15,686 bases of DNA, taken from positions 1 to 15,686 of the forward strand of contig CALMNY010000325.1 of the NCBI GenBank assembly GCA_937872125.1, given 5' to 3'. Positions 14,976-15,686 of this stretch are shown piece after piece. A program made the position numbers and the translations under genes. Source of the stretch: an uncultured Candidatus Competibacteraceae bacterium (GTDB taxonomy: Bacteria > Pseudomonadota > Gammaproteobacteria > Competibacterales > Competibacteraceae). Under the pieces are notes generated by a model. The model was not told where the DNA came from and made no database searches. It saw nothing but the letters and a program-made list of their open reading frames with translations. Position 1 is the stretch's first letter; the number at the start of each line of letters is the position of its first letter.

Positions 14976-15413
14976 TTAGCCGGGCACCCGCAACATTTTG
15001 TTCACGTCATCCACATGGGTTTGTTCCGCCGCGATCTGCGCGCGCGCGTATTCCTCCAGACGCACGTCCCGGTCGCGCGCACAGTCCAGCAACTCGTAAT
15101 AGGCCTTGAGCGCCTCCCCCTCATGGGCCAGCGATTCGCGCAGAATGTCGCCGATGTCGTGCTGGTGGGTTTCCAGCAGCGGGCCGATGCCCAGCGACGG
15201 ATGGCCGCCCAGACTGGTGATCAATTCCCCGGCCTGGCGGGCGTGCAACAGGCTTTCGTCGGCCTGGGCGTTGAGCCAACTGACAATGGGAATGCGGTTG
15301 TAGCCGTACACCATCAGGGCGTAGTGGGTGTAACGCACCACCCCGGCCAGCTCCAGTTCGAGAATACGGTTCAAGATGCTGACAGCGGCGTTCTGGTCAA
15401 AGTTTTGAGTCAT
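14976..15413 (-). CDS. bfr: Bacterioferritin-like diiron protein, probably haem-free
   Basis: Ferritin-like proteins oxidise Fe(II) at a diiron centre and store iron as a mineral core in a protein shell. This 145-residue protein is an all-helical four-helix bundle. Candidate metal ligands are E21 in the first helix (LELELAGVVRYTHY), E53 and H57 in ADESLLHARQAGE, E93/E98 in the third helix and E130-x-x-H133 (AAEQTHVDDV) in the fourth. The second-helix motif is E-x3-H rather than the classical E-x2-H. The position of the haem-ligand methionine (Met52 of E. coli Bfr) is occupied by leucine, so haem binding is unlikely. It is slightly shorter than classical bacterioferritin (about 155-160). An AAAGG ribosome-binding site lies ten bases upstream. 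It is followed 30 bases later by a feoB remnant and preceded by a divergent promoter with a Fur-like site, which supports an iron role. Confidence 0.88.
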   Translation of the reverse strand: MTQNFDQNAAVSILNRILELELAGVVRYTHYALMVYGYNRIPIVSWLNAQADESLLHARQAGELITSLGGHPSLGIGPLLETHQHDIGDILRESLAHEGEALKAYYELLDCARDRDVRLEEYARAQIAAEQTHVDDVNKMLRVPG

Positions 15414-15508
15414 ATCAAAGACACCTTTTCGTTAAAAGAAAACTCATGATTGCGTCGTGTCCGATCCAAAGATCGCAATATTCTGGTGCGGCTCATCACG
15501 GTCGGTTC

Positions 15509-15537
15509 GTTATAAATTAACATACTTATAATGCAAA
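15509..15537 (-). promoter_or_regulatory. Predicted sigma-70 promoter for bfr
   Basis: On the minus strand TTTGCA (15532-15537) and TATAAC (15509-15514) are 17 bases apart, matching four and five of six consensus positions. The transcript would start near 15502 with a leader of about 88 bases. The leader contains a CGATC-CAAA-GATCG hairpin (15462-15475). The -35 box lies right beside the Fur-like palindrome. Confidence 0.5.
15527..15532 (+). promoter_or_regulatory. Consensus -10 box for the divergent plus-strand gene
   Basis: A perfect TATAAT lies 22 bases before the ATG at 15555. No good -35 box is visible 16-18 bases upstream, so the promoter may need an activator or be weak. Transcription would begin near 15539, inside the Fur-like palindrome, so a bound repressor would block it. 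Confidence 0.45.
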
Positions 15538-15538
15538 C

Positions 15539-15551
15539 GAGAATAATTCTC
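15539..15551. promoter_or_regulatory. Fur-box-like operator (GAGAAT-A-ATTCTC)
   Basis: A perfect 13-base palindrome, GAGAAT and ATTCTC around a central A, matches the core of many Fur boxes of the form TGAGAATNATTCTCA. It lies between bfr and the plus-strand frame at 15555, over the expected start of the plus transcript and just upstream of the bfr -35 box. Fur normally represses iron-uptake genes when bound to Fe(II). The iron context (bfr, feoB remnant) supports the call. Confidence 0.7.
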
Positions 15552-15554
15552 AAT

Positions 15555-15686
15555 ATGAAAACTGACTGCATCAATCCCGATTCCCTCGCCCGGACCCTCG
15601 CCTATCACCAGGCCAGCAAGCATCATGTCGACCGCTACGCGCCCGGTCCGGGCGGACCTTACGCGCATTTGCGCCGGTCAGGCTGA
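15555..15686 (+). CDS. Short frame resembling the N-terminus of a SagB-type nitroreductase, truncated or remnant
   Basis: The frame runs 43 codons from ATG to a TGA that coincides with the last base of the window. Residues 11-33 (LARTLAYHQASKHH followed by VDRYAPGPG) resemble the conserved opening of SagB/ThcOx-family nitroreductase-like oxidoreductases (roughly 'YHxxTKHxxxRYAPGPGxLDW'), which are FMN-dependent and normally more than 200 residues long. After GPG the match stops: GPYAHLRRSG has no LDWANQPDPFR-like continuation in any of the three frames. Either it is a broken or internally deleted gene, an assembly or contig-end artefact, or a genuine small protein. A perfect TATAAT and a Fur-like operator lie immediately upstream, so it may be iron-regulated. 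The ribosome-binding site is poor. The family assignment is tentative. Confidence 0.45.
   Translation: MKTDCINPDSLARTLAYHQASKHHVDRYAPGPGGPYAHLRRSG

Overview
The window looks like chromosomal DNA of a GC-rich gammaproteobacterium with type IV pili. The smc-zipA pair and the gshB/tonB-like pair set against a Pil-Chp chemosensory cluster are arrangements known from gammaproteobacteria such as Pseudomonas. The genus cannot be fixed from the sequence alone; a Competibacter-like lineage is only a guess. No tRNA, rRNA, CRISPR array or complete insertion sequence was seen.

Layout. Positions 1-12311 are all on the minus strand. In transcription order they are pilI (CheW adaptor), pilJ (methyl-accepting transducer), a large chpA/pilL-type hybrid CheA kinase, chpC (second CheW-like protein), smc (condensin ATPase) and zipA (cell-division protein, cut by the window start). 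Positions 12312-12523 are a divergent promoter region. From 12524 on the plus strand come gshB (glutathione synthetase) and a TonB-like energy transducer. The order chpC-chpA-pilJ-pilI | gshB-tonB matches the Pseudomonas aeruginosa Pil-Chp locus, but pilG, pilH, pilK and chpB are absent here.

The last 1.1 kb is an iron-related patch. A minus-strand ferritin-like gene (bfr type, without the usual haem-ligand methionine) is followed by a broken remnant of feoB, the ferrous-iron transporter, in three reading frames. Upstream of bfr is a compact divergent promoter with a perfect Fur-box-like palindrome. It faces a 43-codon reading frame that begins like a SagB-type nitroreductase and stops at the last base of the window.

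How the genes work together: PilJ, PilI, ChpC and ChpA would form a membrane-associated sensory array controlling twitching motility. Its output regulators (PilG/PilH type) must be encoded elsewhere, or the C-terminal receiver of ChpA takes on part of their role. The TonB-like protein beside gshB resembles P. aeruginosa TonB3, which has been linked to twitching. The most notable non-textbook signals are the feoB remnant, the reciprocal Fur/bfr promoter, a heptanucleotide repeat directly upstream of chpC, and a perfect 30-bp duplication in the TonB linker.
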